A stretch of DNA of 64,000 nt from Coffea arabica (taxonomy: Eukaryota > Streptophyta > Magnoliopsida > Gentianales > Rubiaceae): NCBI RefSeq assembly GCF_036785885.1, contig NC_092326.1, positions 41,688,287-41,752,286 of the forward strand, in the 5' to 3' direction. The notes beneath the pieces were generated by a model. The model had not been told where the DNA came from, ran no database searches, and saw only the letters and a program-made list of their open reading frames with translations. Numbering within the stretch: the first letter of the stretch is position 1; each line of letters opens with the position of its first letter. Shown one piece after another: positions 1 to 12,228 of the stretch. The translations under genes and the position numbers were made by a program.

Positions 1-3000
1 ACTTAGATTTTTTATCAACGGATGTGATGCTTGGAGAAGGTAATCTTCTTGCACATCTAATGATTGTAGGGTATAAAGTGACTTACCAACAGGTAAGCAG
101 CTTGAACTTTGCATTAACTCAGTATTTAGGTTGCATTAACTCAGTACTTAGATTAGCTCAATTTAAAAGCAACTAAGCATATTCCGTGCACATTATCTAA
201 GCATTTTGCTGAAACAATGTTTATTGTGATGCAGAGTTCTTTGATTGAGTATAGCTTTAGAGTGAAGGATTTATTTGAAGATCTTCAAGATGGTATCCGG
301 CTTTGCCGAGCCATTCAGCTATTGCAACACGATTCTTCCATTCTATTGGTTAGACTAATACTGATTGATATTAATTTTTCTTCTAATCTTACTTTTTCAC
401 TCTCTATTTTTTTTTTGGCTATTGAGAATTTTGACAATCCGTTTTGACATTTTCTTTTCTATGGACAGAAATTAGTAGTCCCATCAGATACTCACAAAAA
501 GAGTCTATCCAACTGTGGCATTGCTCTCCAATACTTGAAACAAGCTGGAGTGCCTCTTTCTGATGAAGACGGAATGTTGATTACCGATGCAGATATTGTT
601 AACAGAGAAAAGGAGCTTGTACTTTCTTTGCTGTGGAACATGTTTGTTCACTTGCAGGTCTGTTTTTCACCTTTTATATGAGGTCAAATAGTCTACGTCA
701 AGGAACGTCCAGTTTTCTAGCCCTCCTACCATTAAATTTGTCAGTGTGTTGTCCATTTGGTTGACTTTTCTGTACAATATTTTCTTCTCCAGATAAACGG
801 ATGTTATGTATTATCTGTAACCTACTTTAATATATGAATTCTGTTTCGTTGTTTCTTTTCCATTAGAGCAATAATGACACTCTCTTTAAGATTAGGTATA
901 CTTTTGATTAACTTTGTTAGCTTCTATTTGCATTAATTTGTATCTGAATCTGCAGTTGCCCCTTCTAATCAACAAAAAGGTTTTAGCCATGGAGATATCC
1001 AAAATAAGAGGAGTTGTTACGGTATGCTTCAATCTGGATAATTGTTCTCAACTCTGTTAGGCACAGAATAAATTAATTTACTAGCTTTTTATGGAAGGTA
1101 GTTTAGTGTTGAGGAAACTGTCCAATATCAAATAGGGATTGAGTCTTGTATTAAGTTTGTTATATAGTATTAAATATATACTTAAAATTTCCTATATGCT
1201 TTTTTACCCATTGCACTAATCAATGACACTTTTTACGCCTTCAGGAACATTCAAACACTTGCTCTACATTGGACATGCTGCTTAACTGGATCCAGGTATT
1301 GTTGCTATCTAAATAAATGAACTGTTGTAATTTCCTTAGGACAACGGATGCCGCTCTAATGAGTTGTTGAAATTTTTTACCAAGATGCTTAAACAATATT
1401 TGAGCAGGTGATTGTCATTGATTTGTTTCACAGAAGAAATCATATAGAGCACCTCATGCTTTGCTATACAGTACTATATTGTTTAAGTGTCTGATACCTG
1501 CTCTTTGAGATTGCATAAACTAATTCTGATTGTTCTTTCAGCAATAAACTTTAGAGTTTGTATGCTGCTGATGCTGAGATTGCCTGCTCAGATCTGAGTT
1601 ATTGCCTTTTGTTGGTGTTAAGTTTGCACCAGTATCTCTTCAGTGTAACCTGTTTTTGTTGAAATCTACCTTACCAGAGTCAAACTTTACAGCAATGCTT
1701 TCGGAAAATGAGCAAGTGATCTTGTCTGGCTTTTGTACGTGTTTGTGCTGTTATCATGTCAAATTTGAAATGCATTTAGGTAGGAGAACATTTTCTGAGC
1801 CTATGGACTTGCCTATTTTAATAATTGAAAATTTTTTTCTTATTCTTCCAGGCAATAGGTGATAGCTATGATTTGAAGGTTGAAAATTTCTCTTCACTGG
1901 TTGACGGAAGAGCCATGTGGTGCTTGTTGGATTATTATTTCCGCAAACAACACCATTCTGCCTTTTCCTCTAAGGTTTTCATCCTTACACTTAGTTTACA
2001 GTTTTCAAACATTACCTTCTCTCCTTTGTTGTTTTTGTTGGTGCTGCTGCTTCAACATGCTGAAACATATGGTGACAGGATCTGGGTAGAACAAATGAAA
2101 CAGTCTCTCTAGTGTCGGCAAATGAATACACAGATGCAGTGCACAACTTCATATTGTCTCAGAAATTGACATCACTATTGGGCAATTTTCCTGAGGTAAA
2201 AGTACTTCAGATAATTGCCAGTAACTGAATCAATTCTATCGTATTCACCAACTTCCAAAAGAAGTTTTTGATTCATTGTCTGCCTAAGTATGCCAAAGCA
2301 GCAAATTGATTTATTGGAAGGAACTCTTTTAGACATTTTGTGCATAAATACAGTGCACAGTTTCATGTAGTAATAGAGGTTGGTGTCACCAATAAGAAAC
2401 CTTCCATGGGTAAATCCGCAAATATACTTTTATTTTGCCCTATTTGTAGCGGACTTTTGTCCTTGAAGTTCTCGAATTTGTAATTGACATAAAGATGAAT
2501 GTTTGTGAGACCCCCTAAGTGAGCTTATTTTCAAAATAGTCAGCCCCCATATGACAAAGTCCAAAAAAAAATTCATGTCATTCAGAAAACAAAATGGAAA
2601 GGGTCTTTTAGAGATTTGTCTCGTGTTTTTAAGATACTCACACTTTACCTGATGGTTCTTCCATCCGTCTACTTTCCAATATCCCTCTTTCCCAGGAAAA
2701 ATATATTTCCTATTCCATCATTTATGAATCATTTAAAATAGTTTGAAGACTTCAATATTCTAATACTAGAGCTGATTACTAGTTTCATCATACAGTAATT
2801 GTTAAAGAATGTAAGGCTACTTTATTCACATGTTGCTTTCCAAATGAAGTATAACATTATCATCAAGAACTTGGATGTTCAATTTTCCTGTCCTGGCCCT
2901 CATGTATATTCTGTTTTCATATTCTGAAGGAATTTAAATTGTGATAAATAAAAAGGTAGGAGAATCATTGATGAAACTTCTAAATTATTCTTTAGATGCT

Positions 3001-6000
3001 TTGGAAAATGGGAAGTTTGATTGCAATAGTCATGGTTTTCCTGATATAATACAAATAGATTTGCTTGTAGTTTATGAATAATATGTTTGGCAGGTTAACC
3101 TTTGTTTTACGTACAAACATACATACATGCATGCATACACAGATACATACGTACATACATACATATATACACACACACACACACACATATTTATAGGGAG
3201 CATATCTGTTGTGCATAGTCAGTGTTATTCAACCTGCATAAGTGGGCTAATTAATGTCACTTAATCACTTAAAGATTGTGTACCAATCATTTTGCACATG
3301 CGAAAGGCCCAGTCAATTGAAAAGTCACTCCTGGTGCATAAAAGAATGGTCATATTAAAGAAGCATGCTGAATGCTTGCACCAATGACATTCAAATTTCA
3401 CTCTCTCAGGTTTTGCAAGTCAGCGACATACTTGAACATAATGGTGCATGTAACGATCGTAGTGTAGTTATTCTGTTGGTGTTTCTGTCATTTCAACTGC
3501 TTGTGAAAAGAAACAAGGTACCTTTTTTATTCTTTTGAAACATGATGTTCAATGCTATCTAAACTTTGAGATTGTTTTTCTCACAGATTTGAGATTTGTC
3601 ATTCCCGTCTTTTGACCAGGATCAGCTAAATTTTCATAAGTTGCTGGGTTTTTACTGTCAAACTCCAGAAAGGAAATGCTCAAGTACAAAGTATTGGTTT
3701 CTGCATTCTCCAGCTGTTTCAAATGCAAAAGAGAGTCTGTTCAGCCATGGTGAAGGTCTCTTAAAGTCTATATACTTGTATAGTTTTTACGTGCCCATAT
3801 TTCTTGTATGCCTGTAGTCCACTTAAGTAGGTAATACGCTCTGGCTTAATTTTGCTTCATACATATGCAGTGGCATCAACAAGACTGAATTTACATTACT
3901 CTGACATGTGTTACTAGTTTTCCCTGAATAATTAACTTTGTTTTGCAACTTGATTATTAATTTGCTTCTTATGGAGATCTGAAAGATTTGATTGCCATTC
4001 TCCTTTCTGTGTTTCATGATACTAAATAGGCCTTTATGCATAGATGCAGTTAATAGTGGGTTTGTTTGGATTCACTTGATTTCAGATAAAATAATTGACT
4101 TCACAAATTTCAACCACCTTTTTATCTTTTCAATCACCTTTTTATCTCACATACATCACATCACAAAAAGTGCTACAGTAATTATCTCAAATAAACTCTT
4201 ATCCAAACAAACTCAGTATTAAAACAGAGAAAAGACAAGATGATGAATGAATTATTCTAGAAGACTGGTTCTCCATTACTATTTTGACATTGAATGGTGA
4301 TTTGGAGTGTTATTTTATCCAGACTTGATATGATCATTATATAGTAGACTTTCAACACTCGACTACACCAAGAGAAGCCACTCTTACCAGTCTTGAACCT
4401 GTCTATGTGTCATTGAAATGCATTATGAAATTTTTTTCCTGCCAATGATGCTGCAGATGCATTCAAACTAGCCTAATCTTGCAATACGTTTTGCATTTAG
4501 GCTTCCTCTTTTGTGTTACTTCCTCTGTCAGATTACTTATATCAGTCTCCATGTTGGAAAAGCAGATGCCTCATCATTTGTTTTACAATGCTACATTAAT
4601 CAAGTCAGAATAGCAACGTTTGTACTACCTTTCTTTCATTAATTCATGGCCGACCTACTTATCTCATAGCCTTTATGTAGACAAATTGTATAACTAAGAA
4701 ACATGAATTTTTTATGGGATAGTGGCGGCATAATTTTCCATGTTGTTCTATATCTACTATCATCTTGTTATTGTGCATAGCATCATTATCAATCATTGGC
4801 TTGGTTTTCTAAATTCTCATGTTTCACATCTCTTTTATGCAGATGCTTCGAGGAATTTCAAGGCCATAATGGCTTGGTGGCAAGAAATGGCTCAGAGGAA
4901 CAACAAATGCAATTTAAAGACAGCTACCATAAGTCCACTGTGGTACTTGACTAGCAGAAGGGATAGCATTATCAGAAGAGGTGATGATAACCTTTTTTTT
5001 TTTAAATATTTATTTATGCAGTACCTATTCCTGGAATTTATTTATTTGTTTTCATTTTCTGTACCTCTCTTCTTGCTGGAAATGATTTAAAGTGTGTAGT
5101 CTGGTTCTGAGGATTATATCAAAAAATTTCCCTTTTCAAATTGAGCTGCATAACTTTGAAGACAGTCGAATGCACCAGTGGAGCAATACACCCTGTCTGC
5201 AGTATTCTATATGATGTAAAAGTCAGTAGTTGCTAAACAAAATGAATGGTGAAGTAATGCACTTTTTTTTTTTTTTTCTAATAATGAGTTGTTTAGAATT
5301 TTATTTTCCTGTATCTGGGTGTAGAGAGATTGATCACACCTCTCTTTTGGGAGCTGCAAATTCTCGAATGTCTAAACTGCCCAAGTTTTCAACTTTTTAT
5401 TTTATTTTTCATTTTCTAATTCTTTGGTGTGTCCACCTTTACTTGTGCAAGTCTACTTCGCCAATCTAATACTTTGGCACTCAAGTTGGGTGGATTCTGT
5501 AAAATGTAAATAAAGGTGCCAAAATCTAATAGTTTGAGAAGAGTTTGTTCTTTATAAATTCAGTCAATCTTTTTCCCTCTGTGCTGAAAAATGAGGAATA
5601 TGAACATGGCAGAATGTTGTTTGTCCTGGAAACTAGTTTATTAGGAATGTAATGTTGATACTTTTTTTTGTGATTGTTCCAGAAAATGCAGCAAAAATAA
5701 TACAGTCTCATTTCAGGCGATCAGTGCAATTTCGCAGATATATGAAAATTAAAAAAGCAGCCTGCCTGTTGCAAACTGCTATACGTGCTTGGCTGAGCAT
5801 AAAATCAAGATTGCTAATCAAGCAATTTGGTGAACTAAACCGTCATAAATCATTCCTTTGTATGCACTCTTCTTGAGCAATTTCATTTTTCTTATATTGT
5901 GTGTTTCCTTTTGTTGGTTTTAGTTTTCATTGATACGTTTAACCACATTATACAGCTACGAGGATGAGTTCTAGCAATTGTGATATGTACATGACCTTTA

Positions 6001-9000
6001 TGGTTGACCGGCATAGCTTTGTCCAGTTGAAGAGATCAATTGTAGTCATCCAGCATGCTATACGAGCCCGGATTTCAAGAAGCCGTGCCCAAAATATGCT
6101 GTGTCACAATTTGTCAAATGCGGCCATTGTTATCCAGAAATGTTTTCGTGGATGGAAAGCTAGATCTGTGTATTTCTGCAAGCGTAGTAGTATTCAAGAC
6201 GAAGCTCTCACCCATTTCCAAGAAAAGGAATTGTACAATCTTCATACACATGCTGCATTTACCATCCAAAAAGCTTGGAGAAATTTCATTGTTGGCAATT
6301 CTCTCAGAAAGCAGCACTTGGCTGCAATTAAAATCCAAAGCTGCTTTCGTAGGTTGATGATGAGAAAACATTTTTTAGAGCAAAAAAGCGCCGTACTAAA
6401 AGTTCAAAGCATTTTCCAATGCTTGAGATGTTCGAGGGAACTCCAGCACTACAGAAAGAAGTGTAGGGCAGCAACAACTATCCAGTCTCATGTTCAAGGA
6501 TGGATTGCACGAAGAAGAGCATATACGCTGAGATCTCATGCCTTGATAATCCAAGTAAGTCATCCTTCTTATGTTTCTGGAGTTTGTTGATGTATAGTGA
6601 TCTCCTTTTTGTTTACACTTTAGTTACCTAACCAATAGGTCCAATATACACTACAATTAACTATATGTTGTCATCCCTTTGTACTAATTACTGGTTTGAT
6701 TTGCTACAAAACTGTTTGACACTAGTTTCAGAAGTTGTTGGTTATTGGCAACTATTGTTTGGGTAAATTAATTATAGCTACCAAAAAAAAAAGGCAGCTG
6801 TAGAGAATTCAACATCTTATTTACTTCTTTTTACCATTTTTTCAATCAAACTGAGAAACCTGAATCGTTGCTTACAGAAAACAATCACTTTTTCATGAAA
6901 ATTTCTTCTTTGCTAGTCTAGAAAGGGTATTTTAAGTGCAAGAACATAATAAAACTGTCTAAATTGCGCCTGAATAACTTGTAAGAATACATGATTATTG
7001 TGATTTTAGGCATTTGAGTATTTATCATCATTATGGGAGAAATTTTGCCTGAATTTTCTAGAATGTGTAGCAAGTACTCAAGTACTCTTACGTATACAAA
7101 TTATATTTTATTTCTCAATGAAAAGTCAATGGGAGATGTTTTGAGAAATATCTAGAGCAATGATCTAGGCCTTACAGAATAATTGATGCATCTTGGGTAA
7201 AGGTCAAAATTCTGACCATAGATCAACTCTTCACCTTTTATAAAGCAATGATTTATATGACTTCAGAGCCATTTCCGCGGGTGGTTAACGAGGAAGGAGC
7301 TGTTATTCGAGAAAGAGGCTACTATAAAGATTCAAAATGCCTTTCGGTGTATGAAACAACAGAAGGCATACTTCTGTACCAGAGTTGCTGCTGTAGATAT
7401 CCAACGGTTTGTCAGGGGACACGTGACAAGGAAAAGGATTCTTGGTATTTCTCTTTTGATATGATTGAAAAATCTCTTTCAAATTCAAAGTTTCTTTAAG
7501 AACTGCAGTTGGATCAACATTGTGGTATAGGTGCTTCTTTTTGCCGGAAGGTCTCAAACAATGGCATCAGAAACTTTGAACTGAAAATAATTACACTATC
7601 AGTTCTGAAGTTACAGAGGTGGTGGAAGGATGTTTTATTCAAGAAGCTGAGAACTGAGTCTGCAATTATTATCCAGTCCTATTCTCGGGCGTGGATTGCC
7701 CGTCAAAGACTCGCAAGAGACAGGCAACGAATTGTTGTCATCCAAGTGAGTCATATTCATCGTGTGCATTGGCATGCTCCTTTAAGATCACCTGTAATCG
7801 ACATTGGATTGCAAAATTATTCATTAGAGTTTTCCTACTGATTGTTCATTACATATAGAGCAAGCATGTTTTCCCTTACTTTGCTTTACTTGGCAAAACC
7901 ATCTACATCATATGTGCAGTGTTGCTATTGATTCATTGCCTACCCAAATGAAGTTCAATGTCACTCATTTCCCTTAGCTGCATCACTTACTCTCTTTGAG
8001 TAGCTTTGTTTAAAATTTCATTTTAAACATCGGACTAAGCCTTTTTGGACTGTATGATATCTTCAAATATTTCACCATCTGCAGCTTTTAACATCCAAAC
8101 AGAAGATCCATTCTGAGCAGTTCTAGGGCCCAGATATTTTACCGCATAAGATTTGTGAAAATATTAGCTGAAATGACAGTTGACGTTGTAGGCTATTGTA
8201 ATAGAAGCACACAAAGTGAACAAAGACGCAGGATGCTTTTATTTCCTCCACCAGAATCTGGATTAAATGGCCAGCTTCATGAGAGCAATAAAATTAGTTG
8301 AATCCCCTAACTACTAAAATTATTAGAAGTTTGTGTGCATCTTCCACTAAGGATATGCCGTATGCAAACATTTAATTTCCCCATTTTAGATGATGTTTCT
8401 TGTCAATCGTGTATTGGGATCAAAAGAAGAATATAAGTTGATTATCCCCCAAACACATTCCCTATGTTTTGAATGCTCAAACACATTCCCTATGTTTTGA
8501 ATGCTCATGCAATGCGTTTCTTCCCTTGTCACACATTGGCATTTCTATCAAAGCTTCACTTTGGCTTTGGAATTTGAGATTGTTGGCGCGCTACAAACTA
8601 CTTAATCATATTAACTAAGGTTTTCAAAATAAGATTTATTAACAGCATCCTAAGATTTTCTTGATTGTTCTGTTTTAACAGTCATGCTGGAAAGGTTACC
8701 TTGCAAGAAAAGCTTCCAGAGGGCAGCTACTAGATTTACGTTTGAGAGTGCAGAAATCTGCTGCCAATATAGATGATAGCATGCGCCTAATAAACAGACT
8801 TGTTGCAGCTCTTTCTGAGCTCCTGAGTAAGAGAAGTATTAGCGGCATTCTCCATACATGTGCAACGCTTGGTAAACATTCAACATCAAAGCATATTTGG
8901 CTTTTTACTCACTAATTTGTAGATTTGGCTTTTTACTCACTAACTCTTAGAATCTACTTTGTTAATGATGATAAGCATTCTCCTGAGTTGTTGCTTTTAG

Positions 9001-9818
9001 TGACTCATTGAATCATTTATGGTCAGAAATCATATCTGCTATGGTGAATTTATTTTTATCGAAGTGTGTCTTATTGGTTTTTAAGGCTTTGCTGGTTCGC
9101 ATTTGTTTGACAATAGGTAGCGATGTGAAATGAAGATTGAACCTTTTAGAATTGAGATCAATTTTGTATTTTGCAGATATGGCTACAGAACATTCACAGA
9201 GATGTTGTGAAGAACTTGTTGCTGCAGGAGCTATCGGTACTTTGCTGAAGCTAATTGGCTCTGTCAGCAGGAGCATACCAGATCAAGAAGTTCTGAAGCA
9301 TGCACTGTCTACTCTTAGAAACCTGGCTCGCTACCCTCACTTGACAGAAGTGCTTATCGAGAATGATGGATGTGTCAAGACAATTTTATGGGAGTTTATA
9401 CGGTTTGTACTATTCTGATCGTGGTTCTGGCTATGTGCATATTCATCATATTTTTCAACTTTCTCTTTTTACAATGTCTTTTTCAGTAACAAAGAGGAGG
9501 GGTACTTTATTGCGTCTGACCTACTTAAGAAGATATGTGTAACCAGAAAAGGAGTAGAGGCTGTGGACAAGCAACCAGCTCTTTTGAAACGATTACACAA
9601 CCTTGTGGAAGACCTTGCAAAGAAGGCTGGAAACGAGAAGAGGTAAGTTGCTGGAGAAATAATGCTCTTTCTTTGTTATACAATAGCATTGTTAATGATC
9701 TTTGCATACATACAGGAGCAACCGGGACTTGGTATCCAGAGAACAGATTGATAGAAGATTAAGAGAAGCCGTTGAGCTCATTGCATTGATCAGAAATGGA
9801 AAGACCTTTCGTCAATGA
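1..9818 (+). CDS. ASPM: ASPM-like spindle protein, 3' part (5' end outside window)
   Basis: Plant homologue of abnormal spindle-like microcephaly-associated protein, a microtubule and calmodulin-binding spindle factor (family knowledge). I read 18 exons: 1-92, 235-348, 469-657, 956-1021, 1245-1295, 1852-1974, 2079-2195, 3410-3517, 3620-3749, 4843-4980, 5683-5829, 5956-6554, 7267-7444, 7501-7745, 8682-8871, 9177-9402, 9487-9642, 9716-9818. All joins keep phase and give about 989 residues ending in TGA. Exons 2-3 hold the calponin-homology region (motifs [15 protein letters not shown] and [20 protein letters not shown]). Exons 11-15 carry many IQ motifs ([31 protein letters not shown]). Exons 16-18 form an ARM-like end ([19 protein letters not shown]). 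The start codon lies upstream of the window. Introns are long and AT-rich, and one carries a MITE. The family call is firm; exact borders of the IQ exons at 7267-7745 are slightly less certain. Confidence 0.93.
3112..3190. repeat. Compound CA/CATA microsatellite in ASPM intron
   Basis: A run of CATA, CATG and CA units sits inside the ASPM intron between exons 7 and 8. It yields a spurious antisense reading frame rich in Val-Cys. It is likely polymorphic. No coding role is seen. Confidence 0.85.
4060..4212 (-). mobile_element. About 160-bp MITE (GTTTGTTTGGAT ends) in ASPM intron
   Basis: Terminal inverted repeats GTTTGTTTGGAT / ATCCAAACAAAC bound the element. The inner part reads, on the minus strand, ACTGTAGCACTTTTTGTG followed by ATGTATGTGAGATAAAAAGG, which is shared by at least six other copies in this window. 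It lies between ASPM exons 9 and 10. No clear target duplication was seen. Confidence 0.8.
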
Positions 9819-10474
9819 TCGTCTGGCAGAGCATGTTTTTGTCATACATGTGTACATACTTATGTCTTGCTCTTGTGAAATGGTTTGGTGACAGTTGATT
9901 CATTGTGGCATGCCATGGGAACTGCCATGTATGTAATGCATATGTGTGTGTGATTTTACCGAGGACAATATGGTGTATTCAAAATTGTTTGCAACATTTT
10001 AAAGCGTTTGCTATTACTAAAGATGTGATTGTAACAGAGGTAAGTAGCATATTAGTAGTAGAAATTGGCAAAAAGATGAAGCTTATGTTACATTACAATA
10101 CTAAGTCATGAAATCTTCCAAGTTTGAGACCTTAGAGTTGTTTTTCATCTTTTTTTTTTTTTTTTTTGGCCTTTTAAGTTGTCCAAAATCTGCACAAGAT
10201 TGAGATTGCAAATGGTGGAAAAGATGAATCTTTATTGAAATAAGCATAGCAAAGCACCCGAGTATGTGCTTGAGTAACCAATATAAACATTACAGAACCT
10301 TTTCCAGGTTTCATGAACCAAATAATATGGACTCTGTGCTAAAACATAAGACCCCATTTATGCTCTAATAGATTTCATAAAATTGGTCTGCATAAAAATT
10401 CATGGACCACAATCTTCAAATCAATCTAAGCATCCCTCAACCTAATAACTGGGAAGCTAATCATGCATCCAAAT
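9819..10474. other. Convergent intergenic region, ASPM and HSP15.4 3' UTRs
   Basis: About 650 bases between two convergent stop codons. It should hold both 3' UTRs and polyadenylation signals. A T-run lies at 10152-10167. No further gene was found. Confidence 0.6.
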
Positions 10475-11062
10475 TTAAGCTGCCCTTGCAAGAACATGCA
10501 TTCTTTCAGGCATATCAGCTGGTTCAATAAAGAATCCCCTCCTCACAAAAGATTTTGGTACTTCAACTGTCAAGACACCATTCTCATAGCCAGCTGATAT
10601 TCCGCTGATGTCAACCATTTCTGGCAGCCGGAATTTCCTAATGAAATTCTTGGCTGGCTCAGTTGATTCACCGGTAGCAGCCTCAGTTCTTATAATCAGG
10701 TATCTGGAGTCTTCAACTTCCACTCTTATCTGCTCTTTCTTTACCCCTGTATCTCATATATCATCATCCATTCAAGAAAATGAAAATCAGTTACCACCAA
10801 ACAAAAAAAAAAAAAAAAAGAAAAACTTTTTCTGCAATAACTAAAGAAAACTAGAACAAAGGTTCTAGGCCAAAGAGTCTGAGATGTTTTAGTAGTAGTA
10901 AAGTATCTCTAGATCGTTACCTGGAAGATCAGCTGAGTAAATGTGAGACTCTGGAGTTTCAGTCCAGTGGACATAATTTTCAGGGATAAAGTGATAGGGA
11001 TAGAGAAGAGACTCTGTTAAGTTAGAATTCCAGGTTGAAGGATAAAATGTTGAGTACTCCAT
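10475..11062 (-). CDS. HSP15.4: 15.4 kDa class V small heat-shock protein
   Basis: An alpha-crystallin (HSP20) chaperone that holds unfolding proteins; class V members are thought to be cytosolic (family knowledge). Exon 1 is 11062-10921 and exon 2 is 10746-10475, joined in phase 1, giving 137 residues, against about 134 in Arabidopsis HSP15.4. The alpha-crystallin domain fills most of the protein. Visible marks are HIYSADLPGVKKEQIRVEVE, DSRYLIIRTE, KFRLPEMVDISGISAGYENG and VLTVEVPK. The intron lies just after DLPG, splitting the N-terminal part of the domain. The start ATG follows a TATA box by about 110 bases. The gene converges on ASPM. No perfect heat-shock element was seen in the proximal promoter, which could fit developmental rather than strictly heat-driven expression (inference). 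Confidence 0.93.
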
Positions 11063-11170
11063 AATCGTTTTCTTTGAAAAGGGATGAGAGAAAATTAGAA
11101 AGGTTGGTATCTCTGATGACTTCGGATGATGTTGGTTAATTCAGGGGTTGGAAATGGGGTTTGCCTTAGC

Positions 11171-11180
11171 CATTTATAGG
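11171..11180 (-). promoter_or_regulatory. TATA box of the HSP15.4 gene
   Basis: CCTATAAATG on the minus strand lies about 110 bases upstream of the start codon. A CCAAT motif (AGCCAATC, minus strand) lies further upstream near 11227-11235. The position suits a core promoter. Confidence 0.65.
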
Positions 11181-12228
11181 CAAAAGGGATGGCGAGCTTT
11201 AAACTTTAAAGGTGGAAGTAGAAAATGATTGGCTCTGAAATTGGAAAGGCCATGTGAGGTGTACTAACCGATTGCGGGATTCTGCACTAGCTATGACTAG
11301 ACAACTGATAAAGGTTTCTAAGGGGCGTCTCCATCCCCCTCTATAAGATCCAGTGAAAAAGATAGGCAAGTGGTTTATGTTCGTGGGACCAAAAAATCGT
11401 CAGCCAAGAAATATCAGATGATGCTCCGATACAGTTTATGGTGCTCTGCTGCATTGGTGCTTGCATTCTGTAATGGCTACTTGACCAAGTGTGCAACCAT
11501 AAAATCGTTGAGATTAATGTTTATGATTTGATTACTTGTTAGCCGAAAAGGAGTTCTCATGTGTGCAAGACTGGGTTGGTCAAAAAAGACGACTACAAGC
11601 TGTCAACAATCTAAATGATGTGCTGCTAACTGCTAAGCATACTACTATTGTAGCTTGGTGAAATTAGCTGCACCAGAATTTCCAAAATTACTCGGAATTA
11701 TATATTTTGATGAGTTTTGATGTTTGTGAAAAAAAGATTTCTTTTTGGTTTTTAATGTTTGTTTTGTAAAGAAAGAATATCTGTTCTTTGTGTCTGCCTG
11801 TTTGCAGGGTATTGAATTATTTAAAGGTACAGTACATATCTTGAAAATTTTAGCCAGTGAAAGCTGAGTGATGATGATGATGATGATGGGTAAAAGTGAA
11901 ATCTAAAAGTACTTTCGGCATGACCACGATAAGGACATTATTAGAAGCACTCAGCTCCAAGAACTACTGGTGTTTCGAGCTTCAACAACATATTAACTAC
12001 ACAAAGGGCAAGATCTTGCTGAGATGAATAATTGGCTGCAACGTTGATTAAATACCCCAGCTGCAGCCAAGCAAAAACAGCCAAAAATAGAAAAATTATA
12101 ACAAATCAGTACATGTCCTAAACGTGATTAGATTACACATCAGGGTTTCTCTTCCACAAGAATTTATTGAGTTGCGGCATGACAGCAAAACCATAATTCC
12201 AGGTTAGTACTCTCTGATAAATTGTGGA
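11181..12228. other. Intergenic: HSP15.4 upstream and MYND gene 3' UTR
   Basis: About 1 kb between the HSP15.4 promoter and the MYND stop codon, both on the minus strand. It holds a short GAT trinucleotide run near 11870-11887. No other coding sequence was recognised. Confidence 0.5.

Noticed and set aside
7248-7499. An 83-codon frame as an ASPM exon
   Set aside because: Another frame over the same bases gives IQ motifs ([24 protein letters not shown]) and joins in phase to its neighbours.
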